Shown here in pieces: positions 1 to 6,278 of a DNA stretch of 6,299 nt. How positions within the stretch are numbered: position 1 is the first letter of the stretch; every line of letters begins with the position of its first letter. Under the pieces are notes generated by a model. It was not told the origin of the DNA and ran no database searches. It saw nothing but the letters and a program-made list of their open reading frames with translations. A program made the position numbers and the translations under genes. The DNA lies in assembly GCA_003645605.1 (NCBI GenBank), contig QNAY01000080.1:1-6299 (forward strand), in the 5' to 3' direction. The DNA comes from Thermodesulfobacteriota bacterium. Its GTDB lineage: Bacteria > Desulfobacterota > Dissulfuribacteria > Dissulfuribacterales > UBA3076.

Positions 1-71
1 ACCCCCAGATACATCACTTTATTGTTCCAATTTGTGAGCAGATACACATAATATGTCACAGTCATGGGCAT
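1..71 (-). CDS. GIY-YIG nuclease family protein, N-terminal fragment (runs off the window)
   Basis: Reading the minus strand from the ATG at 71-69 gives an open frame to base 1. It begins MPMTVTYYVYLLTNW and continues through NNKVMYLG. This is the opening of the small single-domain GIY-YIG proteins (UPF0213/YhbQ-like), where the first beta strand carries YVY in place of GIY and the second carries YLG in place of YIG. The family comprises metal-dependent DNA nucleases; the small stand-alone members mostly have no proven role. Codon 74-72 is an in-frame TAA, so 71 is the earliest start, and GGGAG at 81-85 lies 9 nt upstream. An ATG at 65 is the alternative start. Only about 23 codons are visible, so the catalytic Arg and Glu cannot be checked. 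The gene follows lon in the same direction, with 57 bp between the lon stop and this start and no clear terminator. Confidence 0.72.
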   Translation of the reverse strand, partial: MPMTVTYYVYLLTNWNNKVMYLG

Positions 72-101
72 TTAAGATTTCTCCCTTCGGTCGAAATGAC
101 A
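67..101 (-). repeat. Hairpin repeat, copy A (REP-like), upstream of the GIY-YIG gene
   Basis: This 35-bp stretch matches 6244-6278 with only two mismatches, in the same orientation. Its core at 77-97 reads on the minus strand as ATTTC-GA-CC-GAA-GG-GA-GAAAT: a 5-bp outer stem, a symmetric GA/GA internal loop, a 2-bp inner stem and a 3-nt loop. The repeat lies between the lon stop and the GIY-YIG start and overlaps the first codon of that gene. Such short dispersed palindromes resemble bacterial REP elements; their function here is unknown. Confidence 0.8.
81..85 (-). promoter_or_regulatory. Shine-Dalgarno sequence inside repeat A
   Basis: GGGAG on the minus strand lies 9 nt before the ATG at 71-69. 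It is part of the 3' half of the hairpin in repeat copy A, so folding of the repeat RNA would partly hide it. The same GGGAG with the same 9-nt spacing to an ATG occurs in repeat copy C (6258-6262, ATG at 6248-6246), so the signal belongs to the repeat itself. Confidence 0.5.
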
Positions 102-128
102 ATATGGGCGTGAACGCTTACCACAAAA

Positions 129-2552
129 CTAATGAGGTGCATGGATCTCAGGCTGCTGCTCCTGCTCTGAAAACCAATATGGCATCTCTGAGGGACTTGG
201 TCCACCCGCAAACAGGCTATCAGGATCTTTAAGGACAAGGGCATATTTTAACACGTCATCCATATGCTCAATCGGCTGGATATGAATAGAGCGCGTCACC
301 TTGGCAGGAATTTCTTTTAATTCCCTCTCATTTTCCTTTGGCATTAAAACATGTTCAATACCACCGCGTCTCGCAGCAAGGAGCTTCTCTTTAAGACCAC
401 CTATCGGGAGTATTCTGCCCCTCAAAGTGATCTCTCCTGTCATGGCCACATTGTGTCTGACAGGAATCTTTAACAGAGCGGACGCTATTGCTGTGGCAAT
501 GGTGATACCCGCCGATGGGCCATCTTTAGGTATGCCGCCCTCGGGTACATGTACATGAATATCAACTTTTTGATAAAAATCCCAGGGCAGCCTGAGCTCA
601 TGGGCCCTTGATCGCACATAACTCATAGCTGCCTGTACGGATTCCTGCATGACATCACCCAGCTTCCCTGTAATGGTTAGCTTACCCTTTCCAGGCATAA
701 GGACGGCCTCTATCTGAAGCAGGGACCCTCCGGTTTCGGACCAGGCAAGACCGGTAGCCACACCTGTCTGTGCGCTTTCTTCTGTCTGTCCGAAACGATA
801 GCGGGAAACGCCGAGGTACTTATTAAGAGACGACTGGTTGACCTTGATCACATGGCTTTTCTCTCGATTCCGCACTACTTCCATAGCCACCTTGCGACAG
901 ATTGAAGCCAAAAAACGCTCGAGGTTTCTGACTCCGGCCTCTCTGGTGTAAGAACGAATTATATCTAAGATTGCTCCATTACTTATCTTGAGCCGTTCAG
1001 GCTTCAGACCATGGGCTTCAAGCTGCCTTGGGAGCAAGTAACCATTTGCTATCTCCAGCTTTTCCTCCTCAGTGTATCCGGGGAGTTCTATGATTTCCAT
1101 TCTATCCTGAAGGGGTAAAGGGACAGTATGGAGGGCATTTGCGGTTGTGATAAACATCACCTGGGAAAGATCATAATCCAGATCCAAATAATGATCATTA
1201 AAAGCAAAGTTTTGCTCTGGGTCCAGTACCTCCAGGAGGGCGGATGCAGGATCTCCACGGAAGTCCGAACTCATCTTATCCACCTCATCTATGCAAAACA
1301 CAGGGTTGTTGGACTTGGCTTTTCTGAGCGACTGGATGATTTTCCCGGGCATTGCGCCGATATATGTCCGCCGGTGGCCGCGAATTTCCGCCTCATCTCT
1401 TACACCTCCGAGGGAAAGACGCACAAAATTCCTCCCCAAGGCCCGGGCAACGGATCTCGCAAGTGAGGTTTTCCCAACGCCGGGAGGCCCGACCAGACAC
1501 AGAATCGGCCCTTTCATCTTTTTAACCAGGGTCTGAACAGCCAGATATTCCAGAATCCGCTCCTTGGGTTTTTCCAGACCATAGTGGTCTTCGTTGAGAA
1601 TTTGCTCTGCGTCAACTATGTCATGTTTGTCCCTGGTCTTCTCAAACCAGGGCAGAACCAGTATCCAGTCAATATAGTTCCTCACTACAGTGGCCTCGGC
1701 GGACAAAGAGGCCATCATCTTAAGCTTCTTGAATTCCCGCCGGATCTTGGCCGCTGCCTCCCTGGTGAGACGCTTGCGTTTTATGCGGCGCTCAAGATCT
1801 TTTAGCTCGGCCTGGGAGTCTTCTTTCTGGCCCATCTCCTTTTGAATAGCCCTTATCTGCTCATTAAGATAATAGTCTTTCTGGTTTTTTTCCATCTGCT
1901 TCTTAACGCGCTCTTTCACCCGCTGTTCCATCCGGACGACTTGGATCTCAGAACGCATTAGTTCATAAAGCCGCTCAAGGCGTCTGCCGGGATGAACCTG
2001 CTCCAGCAGGGACTGTTTATCATGGACCTTTAGCGGTATGTGGGAAGCAATGGTATCTGCCAATCGGGAAGGATCCGTTATGGAAAAAATAGAAAGGGCC
2101 ACTTCTGAGGGGATCTTCTTGTTATATTTTGTATACTCCTCAAAGGCGCTAACTGTGACTCGTATAAGGGCCTCTATCTCAGATGAACGATCTGATATTT
2201 GCGGCAATGGCTCTGCCTCCACCACAAAATGTTCCTGATTGGGAAAATAATGCTTGATCTCGGCCCGTCGTTTACCCTCTATCAGGACCTTGACCGTGCC
2301 ATCAGGCAGACGAAGCAACTGGAGTATTGTGCCCAGGGTCCCTATCCGATAGATGTCCTTCTCCTTTGGATCATCCACCTTGGCATCCCTTTGGGCGGCT
2401 AATAATATCTCCTGCTCCAAAGTCATGGCCTGCTCTATAGCCTCTACCGACTTATCACGCCCTACAAAAAGAGGGACCACCATTTGCGGGAAAAGGACAA
2501 TATCGCGAAGGGGTAAAAGTGAAACCGTCAAATTTTTCTTTTTTTCACTCAT
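129..2552 (-). CDS. lon: ATP-dependent endopeptidase La (Lon protease, bacterial LonA type)
   Basis: This 807-residue protein is a complete LonA: a cytosolic hexameric AAA+ protease that unfolds and degrades misfolded and short-lived regulatory proteins. The substrate-binding N domain (about 8-205) opens with [11 protein letters not shown] charged helical linker follows (about 205-300). The AAA+ module holds Walker A GPPGVGKT (355-362), Walker B with D422-E423, sensor-1 N472 and arginine finger R484. The S16 peptidase domain has PKDGPSAG with Ser680 and Lys723 as the catalytic dyad, the same spacing as E. coli S679/K722, plus H666, H668 and D677 in the expected places. It is slightly longer than the E. 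coli protein (784), mainly from a hydrophilic C-terminal tail after about residue 773. The stop is TAG. The ATG at 2552 fits the usual Lon N-terminus but has only a weak GAG at 2562-2564 as Shine-Dalgarno. The gene lies 234 bp downstream of clpX. Confidence 0.98.
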   Translation of the reverse strand: MSEKKKNLTVSLLPLRDIVLFPQMVVPLFVGRDKSVEAIEQAMTLEQEILLAAQRDAKVDDPKEKDIYRIGTLGTILQLLRLPDGTVKVLIEGKRRAEIKHYFPNQEHFVVEAEPLPQISDRSSEIEALIRVTVSAFEEYTKYNKKIPSEVALSIFSITDPSRLADTIASHIPLKVHDKQSLLEQVHPGRRLERLYELMRSEIQVVRMEQRVKERVKKQMEKNQKDYYLNEQIRAIQKEMGQKEDSQAELKDLERRIKRKRLTREAAAKIRREFKKLKMMASLSAEATVVRNYIDWILVLPWFEKTRDKHDIVDAEQILNEDHYGLEKPKERILEYLAVQTLVKKMKGPILCLVGPPGVGKTSLARSVARALGRNFVRLSLGGVRDEAEIRGHRRTYIGAMPGKIIQSLRKAKSNNPVFCIDEVDKMSSDFRGDPASALLEVLDPEQNFAFNDHYLDLDYDLSQVMFITTANALHTVPLPLQDRMEIIELPGYTEEEKLEIANGYLLPRQLEAHGLKPERLKISNGAILDIIRSYTREAGVRNLERFLASICRKVAMEVVRNREKSHVIKVNQSSLNKYLGVSRYRFGQTEESAQTGVATGLAWSETGGSLLQIEAVLMPGKGKLTITGKLGDVMQESVQAAMSYVRSRAHELRLPWDFYQKVDIHVHVPEGGIPKDGPSAGITIATAIASALLKIPVRHNVAMTGEITLRGRILPIGGLKEKLLAARRGGIEHVLMPKENERELKEIPAKVTRSIHIQPIEHMDDVLKYALVLKDPDSLFAGGPSPSEMPYWFSEQEQQPEIHAPH

Positions 2553-2583
2553 AGGTCACAGCTCGTAAATCGTTATTTCCTAA

Positions 2584-2618
2584 GCTAAGCGTTTAGCTAT
2601 TAGCCATTAGCGTTTAGC
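2584..2618. repeat. Heptamer repeat array, left arm of the clpX-lon inverted structure
   Basis: Five contiguous 7-bp units read GCTAAGC, GTTTAGC, TATTAGC, CATTAGC and GTTTAGC, a rough consensus of NNTTAGC. An 11-bp block (AGCGTTTAGCT) recurs exactly 21 bp apart at 2588-2598 and 2609-2619. The array is the inverted partner of 2754-2774: TTAGCTATTAGC at 2593-2604 is perfectly complementary to 2761-2772. It lies 32 bp or more upstream of the lon start, so it would be in the lon leader. Confidence 0.75.
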
Positions 2619-2632
2619 TTTGAAAAATCAAA

Positions 2633-2661
2633 ATATTACGTTAATTAGAAATAACACCCAA
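2633..2661 (-). promoter_or_regulatory. Possible weak promoter of lon
   Basis: On the minus strand TTGGGT (2656-2661) and TAATAT (2633-2638) are separated by 17 bp of AT-rich sequence. They match the sigma-70 -35 and -10 boxes at 3/6 and 4/6 positions. Transcription would start near 2626, leaving a leader of about 75 nt that includes the left heptamer array. The match is poor; lon may instead be read from the tig-clpPX transcript. Confidence 0.25.
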
Positions 2662-2665
2662 CGGG

Positions 2666-2719
2666 TTCACCCTGTTGAATCCCCAAAGGGGGCAGCGAAG
2701 CCGCATTCAACAAGGTGAA
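2666..2719 (-). other. Compact Y-shaped palindrome (three-helix element) between clpX and lon
   Basis: The outer arms TTCACCCTGTTGAAT (2666-2680) and ATTCAACAAGGTGAA (2705-2719) pair over 15 bp. The 24 nt between them are exactly used up by two further hairpins: CCCC-AAA-GGGG (2681-2691) and GCAGC-GAA-GCCGC (2692-2704). No base is left unpaired at the junction. The single imperfect pair in the outer stem and the single one in the 2692-2704 stem are both G-U in minus-strand RNA but A-C in plus-strand RNA, so the element looks fitted to transcription in the operon direction. No U-tract follows, so it is not a classic intrinsic terminator. It could be an RNA processing, stability or pausing signal, or the core of a small mobile repeat. 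Confidence 0.65.
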
Positions 2720-2753
2720 AGTTTGTAATAGCAAAACATCCTATAATCATTAA

Positions 2754-2774
2754 ACTAATAGCTAATAGCTAATG
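2754..2774. repeat. Heptamer repeat array, right arm of the clpX-lon inverted structure
   Basis: Three contiguous 7-bp units read ACTAATA, GCTAATA and GCTAATG, the reverse complement of the unit type in the array at 2584-2618. It starts 12 bp after the clpX stop on the minus strand. Together the two arrays could close a long stem that encloses the Y-shaped element at 2666-2719. Confidence 0.72.
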
Positions 2775-2786
2775 GCCAGCATCCGT

Positions 2787-4055
2787 TTAGGCACTTATCG
2801 ACACCTTGGCCTGAGGTTCATAGAGAAGTATAGGCTCTGACTTATTGAGGATTACATCCTCACTTATCACGCACTCCTTAACACCTTCCCTGGATGGGAG
2901 TTCATACATCACATTCAACATGGCCTGCTCCAGAATAGCCCGCAACCCCCGGGCGCCTGTCTTTCTCTTTGTGGCCTCCTGGGCAATGGCCCTTATTGCC
3001 CCATCGGTAAAGTGGAGATCAACATCATCCATTGCAAAAAGCTTCTGGAACTGCTTCACCAAAGCGTTTCTGGGCTCACGGAGGATCTTTACCAAGTCCT
3101 CTTCATCCAGTTCCTCCAGGGCCGCAACAACAGGAATCCTGCCGACGAATTCCGGGATCAGCCCATATTTTATCAGGTCTTCCGGCTGCACCTCCTTGAG
3201 AATCTCTCCCAACGAAAGATCCCGTGCGCCCTGAACATCCGCGCCAAAACCTATGGAAAACTTGCCCATTCTTGTCTTGAGAATAGAATCCAGGCCTACA
3301 AAAGCACCACCGCAAATAAACAGTATATTAGTAGTATCAATCCTAACAAAATCCTGCTGGGGATGTTTGCGCCCGCCCTTTGGGGGCACATTGGCCACGG
3401 TACCTTCTATGATTTTAAGAAGTGCTTGCTGAACGCCCTCTCCTGACACGTCTCTTGTAATGGAGGCGCTGTCTGACTTTCTTGCGATTTTATCAATCTC
3501 ATCTATATATACGATCCCACGGCTTGCAAGCTCCACATCGTAGTCAGATGCCTGCAAGAGGTTCAGTATAATATTTTCCACATCCTCCCCTACATAGCCT
3601 GCCTCTGTCAGTGTAGTGGCATCTGCCAATGTAAATGGTACATTAAGGATTTTGGCCAAAACTTGAGCTAAGAGGGTCTTTCCACTGCCGGTTGGCCCAA
3701 TAAGTATGATGTTGCTTTTCTGAAGTTCCACATCCTCCATATTTATCCCGGAGTCGATGCGTTTATAATGGTTGTGTACCGCAACAGAGAGGATTTTCTT
3801 GGCCATCTCCTGACCGATCACATACTCGTCCAAAAGAGCCTTTATTTCAGCGGGCTTGAGGATCTTGTTCTCTGCACCGCCGGCCTCGTCTTCCCCATCA
3901 TATTCCTCTGCTATTATATCATTGCAGAGTTCTATACATTCATCACAAATGTATACACTCGGGCCGGCTATAAGCTTCTTCACTTCTTCCTGGCCCTTTC
4001 CACAGAATGAGCAATGTAAACCACCCTGATTTTCAAAATCTTTCGTCCTAGCCAT
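2787..4055 (-). CDS. clpX: ATP-dependent Clp protease ATP-binding subunit ClpX
   Basis: The 422-residue protein is a full-length ClpX, the cytosolic hexameric unfoldase that recognises tagged substrates and feeds them into ClpP. The N-terminal zinc-binding domain shows Cys15, Cys18, Cys37 and Cys40. The AAA+ module has Walker A GPTGSGKT (120-127), the pore loop GYVG (153-156), Walker B with D185-E186, the GRKH loop (228-231), arginine finger R306 in PEFVGRIP and sensor-2 R369 in GARGLR. The ClpP-docking IGF loop is at 268-270. The start at 4055 is chosen because AGGAGG (4065-4070) lies 9 nt upstream and the protein then begins MARTKDF just before the zinc finger; a longer in-frame start at 4103 would add 16 unrelated residues inside clpP. 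The gene overlaps the end of clpP by 8 bp, pointing to translational coupling and matched production of the two subunits. The stop is TAA. Confidence 0.98.
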   Translation of the reverse strand: MARTKDFENQGGLHCSFCGKGQEEVKKLIAGPSVYICDECIELCNDIIAEEYDGEDEAGGAENKILKPAEIKALLDEYVIGQEMAKKILSVAVHNHYKRIDSGINMEDVELQKSNIILIGPTGSGKTLLAQVLAKILNVPFTLADATTLTEAGYVGEDVENIILNLLQASDYDVELASRGIVYIDEIDKIARKSDSASITRDVSGEGVQQALLKIIEGTVANVPPKGGRKHPQQDFVRIDTTNILFICGGAFVGLDSILKTRMGKFSIGFGADVQGARDLSLGEILKEVQPEDLIKYGLIPEFVGRIPVVAALEELDEEDLVKILREPRNALVKQFQKLFAMDDVDLHFTDGAIRAIAQEATKRKTGARGLRAILEQAMLNVMYELPSREGVKECVISEDVILNKSEPILLYEPQAKVSISA

Positions 4056-4662
4056 TCGGCTTATCCTCCTGGGGAGTGATATCACGTTTTGCAATAACTT
4101 CATCTATAAGACCATACTCCCCGGCCTCTTCCCCACTCATAAAAAAGTCTCTCTCCGTATCCTCCTGAATCTTCTCAAGAGGCTGACCAGTATGGGCCGC
4201 AAGAATTTCATCTAACTTCTGACGCAGCCTCAAAATTTCTCTGGCATGGATATCAATATCTGTTGCCTGGCCCTGAAATCCCCCCATGGGCTGATGGATC
4301 AGGATTCTTGCGTTGGGAAGGGTGTAACGTTTACCTTTAGCGCCTGCGGCAAGAAGCATCGCACCCATACTGGCAGCCTGGCCAAGGCAAAGTGTGCTTA
4401 CATCAGGTCTGATATATTGCATAGTGTCATAAATAGCTAAACCAGCGGTAACCATCCCACCGGGTGAGTTTATGTAAAGTGTTACGTCCCTTTTGGGATC
4501 TTCCGCTTCCAGAAAAAGTAACTGGGCAATAATAAGGCTGGCTATTTCATCATCGACTACGCCTCCCAAGAATATTATGCGTTCTTTAAGGAGACGCGAA
4601 TATATATCATAGGCCCTCTCGCCCCTGGGACTCTGCTCTATAACAATAGGTATCAGCGGCAT
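4048..4662 (-). CDS. clpP: ATP-dependent Clp protease proteolytic subunit ClpP
   Basis: The 204-residue protein is a complete ClpP, the serine peptidase that forms a barrel of two heptameric rings in the cytosol and degrades chains delivered by ClpX or other Clp ATPases. The catalytic triad is Ser98 in GQAASMGA, His123 in LIHQPMGG and Asp172 in ERDFFMS, with the same spacing as mature E. coli ClpP (S97, H122, D171). The strand-turn motif INSPGG (64-69) of the substrate groove is intact. The N-terminus, [11 protein letters not shown], starts close to the mature form, so there is little or no propeptide. The ATG directly follows the tig stop with no gap, and AGGAGG at 4671-4676 lies 8 nt upstream. 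The TAG stop lies within the start region of clpX. Confidence 0.98.
   Translation of the reverse strand: MPLIPIVIEQSPRGERAYDIYSRLLKERIIFLGGVVDDEIASLIIAQLLFLEAEDPKRDVTLYINSPGGMVTAGLAIYDTMQYIRPDVSTLCLGQAASMGAMLLAAGAKGKRYTLPNARILIHQPMGGFQGQATDIDIHAREILRLRQKLDEILAAHTGQPLEKIQEDTERDFFMSGEEAGEYGLIDEVIAKRDITPQEDKPNG
4065..4070 (-). promoter_or_regulatory. Shine-Dalgarno of clpX inside the 3' end of clpP
   Basis: A perfect AGGAGG on the minus strand stands 9 nt before the ATG at 4055-4053. It sets the clpX start and rules against the upstream in-frame ATG at 4103. Because it lies within translated clpP codons, clpX initiation probably depends on ribosomes finishing clpP. Confidence 0.85.
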
Positions 4663-5961
4663 TTAATCAACCTCCTGAGATGCCGGCTTTACAACCGCCT
4701 GTTTTAAAAGGAACTCCACGGTCTTTTTTGCCCGCAACTTGGGAAGAACGTTCTGCACCATTGCGTTTTGCAATTGCTGCTTGTCCACACCCAGCCTTTG
4801 GGATTGGCTATCCGCGTACTTAGCATATTCGGAAACCTCGTCATGGTCCACGGCAATATTTTCCGCTTCGGCTATCTTGTCCAAGATAATCTCAGTCTTC
4901 ACTTGGCTGACAGCGTCTTCCCGCATCTTCGCGCGAAGCCGGTCCTCCGACATCCCGGCTCTCTCAAGGTCCATACCACGTTCCTGGAGATGACTTATCA
5001 CGTTATCCACCATTTGTGTAAGCTTGGCCTCAATCAGTCTATCAGGTATGGGGAAATCCACCTGTTCCCTCAATTGTTCCAGGAATTGCTGTCTCAGACT
5101 GCTTTTCGCGGCTTTTTGCTTGTCAGTCTCCAACTGTTTAGCCAGACGAGCCCTCAAATCTTCAACGGTCTTGAGGTCTGCTCCGATTTTTTTGGCAAAA
5201 TCATCGTCCAATTCGGGTAATATTCGTTTTTTTATGTCTTTTAACACCACCTTGAATTGGATAGTTTTGCCGGCAACCTTTGCGTTTAAAGCGTCATCAG
5301 GATAGCTGACCTCAATAGACTTCTCAGGACCTTTAGTCGTTCCCGGCAGTTGTTCCTCAAACACGGAATTGAAATAGCCGGCGCCAACTTCCAGATAATA
5401 ATTTTCTTCCGAAAGGCCATCCACAGGCTCACCATCTATCTCCCCCACATAATCAATTATAGCAAGATCTCCCTTTTCTACAGGGCGGTCTTCTTCCACA
5501 GACTCCACTGTTGCAAAATGGCGTAGCAAAGCCTCCATTTGCTCCCGGATCTCCTCTTCACTTACCTCCACCAGAGGCTCTTCCAGTTCAAGGCCCTTAT
5601 ATTTTGGCACTTCGAATTGAGGCCAGAGGTCCAGGAGGGCTGAATAAGAAAAAGCCTCAGCGGCCTTTAAGGGAGAGGTTGAATCCAACTGGGGATCAAG
5701 TACCAACTCCACGTTTGCCTCCTTAAGGGCATCGGGCAGGCTATCTTTAATAAGCTTCTCAAGCACCTTTTTTTCCACTTGTGGACCGTATTGACGCTCC
5801 AGTATGCTGCGAGGGGCCTTGCCCTTTCTGAAACCCTTAATATTTGCTTCCTTTTTCAGTTGGTTGTACGCGCTGCTAAACTCCTTAGATACCACGTCAG
5901 CGGGTATTTCTACTGAGAGACGTTTCTGAATAGGACCTATGTCTTCGACTGTAACCTTCAT
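4663..5961 (-). CDS. tig: Trigger factor (ribosome-associated chaperone and peptidyl-prolyl isomerase)
   Basis: This 432-residue protein matches the usual length and order of trigger factor, which binds near the ribosome exit tunnel (L23) and shields nascent chains. The N-terminal ribosome-binding domain carries the signature GFRKGKAP at 43-50, including the F44-R45-K46 loop that contacts the ribosome. The FKBP-type isomerase domain spans about 161-246 (from VEKGDLAIIDYVGEIDG to the VLKDIKKR end). The helical C-terminal arms that form the chaperone cradle follow, from about 250 to 425, with IPDRLIEAKLTQMV in the first arm. It is the first gene of the cluster. The ATG at 5961 has an AAAGG (5972-5976) 10 nt upstream, a moderate ribosome-binding site. 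The TAA stop abuts the clpP start. Nothing is missing. Confidence 0.98.
   Translation of the reverse strand: MKVTVEDIGPIQKRLSVEIPADVVSKEFSSAYNQLKKEANIKGFRKGKAPRSILERQYGPQVEKKVLEKLIKDSLPDALKEANVELVLDPQLDSTSPLKAAEAFSYSALLDLWPQFEVPKYKGLELEEPLVEVSEEEIREQMEALLRHFATVESVEEDRPVEKGDLAIIDYVGEIDGEPVDGLSEENYYLEVGAGYFNSVFEEQLPGTTKGPEKSIEVSYPDDALNAKVAGKTIQFKVVLKDIKKRILPELDDDFAKKIGADLKTVEDLRARLAKQLETDKQKAAKSSLRQQFLEQLREQVDFPIPDRLIEAKLTQMVDNVISHLQERGMDLERAGMSEDRLRAKMREDAVSQVKTEIILDKIAEAENIAVDHDEVSEYAKYADSQSQRLGVDKQQLQNAMVQNVLPKLRAKKTVEFLLKQAVVKPASQEVD
4671..4676 (-). promoter_or_regulatory. Shine-Dalgarno of clpP inside the 3' end of tig
   Basis: AGGAGG on the minus strand lies 8 nt before the clpP ATG and overlaps the last codons of tig. 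As the tig stop and clpP start touch (TAA-ATG), ribosome reinitiation or coupling is likely. Confidence 0.85.
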
Positions 5962-5994
5962 TAATTTCTTACCTTTCTTTACAAGTTCAATAGT

Positions 5995-6082
5995 GAAATT
6001 AGAAATTGGAAATTAGAAATTGGATAAAAAATGGCTTAATCAGCTTCAGCTCTAATTTCAAGTTTCTAATTTCTAATTTCCA
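5995..6082 (-). repeat. Inverted heptamer-repeat structure in the tig leader
   Basis: The left arm (5995-6022) is four 7-bp units: GAAATTA, GAAATTG, GAAATTA and GAAATTG, that is, a perfect tandem copy of a 14-mer. The right arm (6053-6080) is four units: TAATTTC, AAGTTTC, TAATTTC and TAATTTC, the reverse complement type. A perfect 15-bp inverted repeat joins 6007-6021 with 6068-6082, and other registers 7 bp apart also pair. The loop is about 30-45 nt. If the promoter at 6108-6138 is right, the whole structure is transcribed as part of the tig leader and ends 33 nt before the tig start codon. Its function is unknown. Confidence 0.8.
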
Positions 6083-6107
6083 GTTTCGGCATCCAGCATT
6101 CGATTCT

Positions 6108-6138
6108 ATAATACACCCTTTTTGGGAATAAGTGTAAA
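6108..6138 (-). promoter_or_regulatory. Probable sigma-70 promoter of the tig-clpP-clpX operon
   Basis: On the minus strand TTTACA (6133-6138, 5/6 match to the -35 box) and TATTAT (6108-6113, 5/6 match to the -10 box) are 19 bp apart, a slightly long spacer. Transcription would start near 6101, giving a leader of about 140 nt that contains the heptamer inverted repeat. TACAC at 6112-6116 and GTGTA at 6132-6136 form a spaced inverted pair across the spacer, possibly an operator but short enough to be chance. No CIRCE element is seen. Confidence 0.5.
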
Positions 6139-6202
6139 CCAGCGGATGAAGGATACCTAATTCATTTATTTAGTGCCTGAACGAAAACTAACCAAAACTG
6201 TC

Positions 6203-6223
6203 ATTTCGAGCAAAGCGAGAAAT
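6203..6223 (+). repeat. Hairpin repeat, copy B
   Basis: The plus strand reads ATTTC-GA-GC-AAA-GC-GA-GAAAT, with the same layout as copies A and C but with GC/GC in the inner stem where those have CC/GG. It is the left half of the doublet inside 6177-6299. Confidence 0.75.
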
Positions 6224-6243
6224 CTTATCGTACTGAGAATACA

Positions 6244-6278
6244 GGCATTAAAGATTTCTCCCTACGGTCGAAATGACA
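6244..6278 (-). repeat. Hairpin repeat, copy C
   Basis: This is the right half of the doublet and the near-identical partner of copy A (67-101), differing at 2 of 35 positions. The 21-nt hairpin is at 6254-6274, with loop GTA where A has GAA. It also carries GGGAG (6258-6262) 9 nt before an ATG (6248-6246), here followed by only seven codons and a TAA at 6225-6227. Confidence 0.8.

Noticed and set aside
102..128. Terminator directly after lon
   Set aside because: Only a 4-bp GCGT/ACGC stem (108-117) with a 2-nt loop is present, too weak and without a T-run.
62..244. Plus-strand frame of 60 codons across the lon end and repeat A
   Set aside because: It is antisense to lon and its last residues (VISTEGRN) are simply the translated hairpin repeat, which is read from either strand by chance.
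2619..2632. Small palindrome TTTGA-AAAA-TCAAA before lon
   Set aside because: A 5-bp AT-rich stem is expected by chance in this sequence and matches no known operator.
2666..2719. Y-shaped palindrome as an intrinsic terminator of clpX
   Set aside because: The minus-strand sequence after the stem is CCCGTTGGGTGTT, with no run of T, so the usual terminator rule is not met.
2845..3446. Plus-strand open frames antisense to clpX
   Set aside because: Serine- and cysteine-rich translations without recognisable domains, overlapping a strongly conserved gene on the other strand; shadows of clpX codon bias.
4056..4103. Longer clpX start at 4103 adding 16 residues
   Set aside because: The added residues lie in the clpP frame overlap, have no match to the ClpX family N-terminus, and lack a Shine-Dalgarno as good as the one before 4055.
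5511..5726. Proline-rich plus-strand frame antisense to tig
   Set aside because: No ribosome-binding site or family resemblance; fully explained by the complementary strand of tig.
6083..6176. CIRCE or other heat-shock operator before tig
   Set aside because: No TTAGCACTC-N9-GAGTGCTAA-like sequence is present; the TACAC/GTGTA pair is too short to claim an operator.
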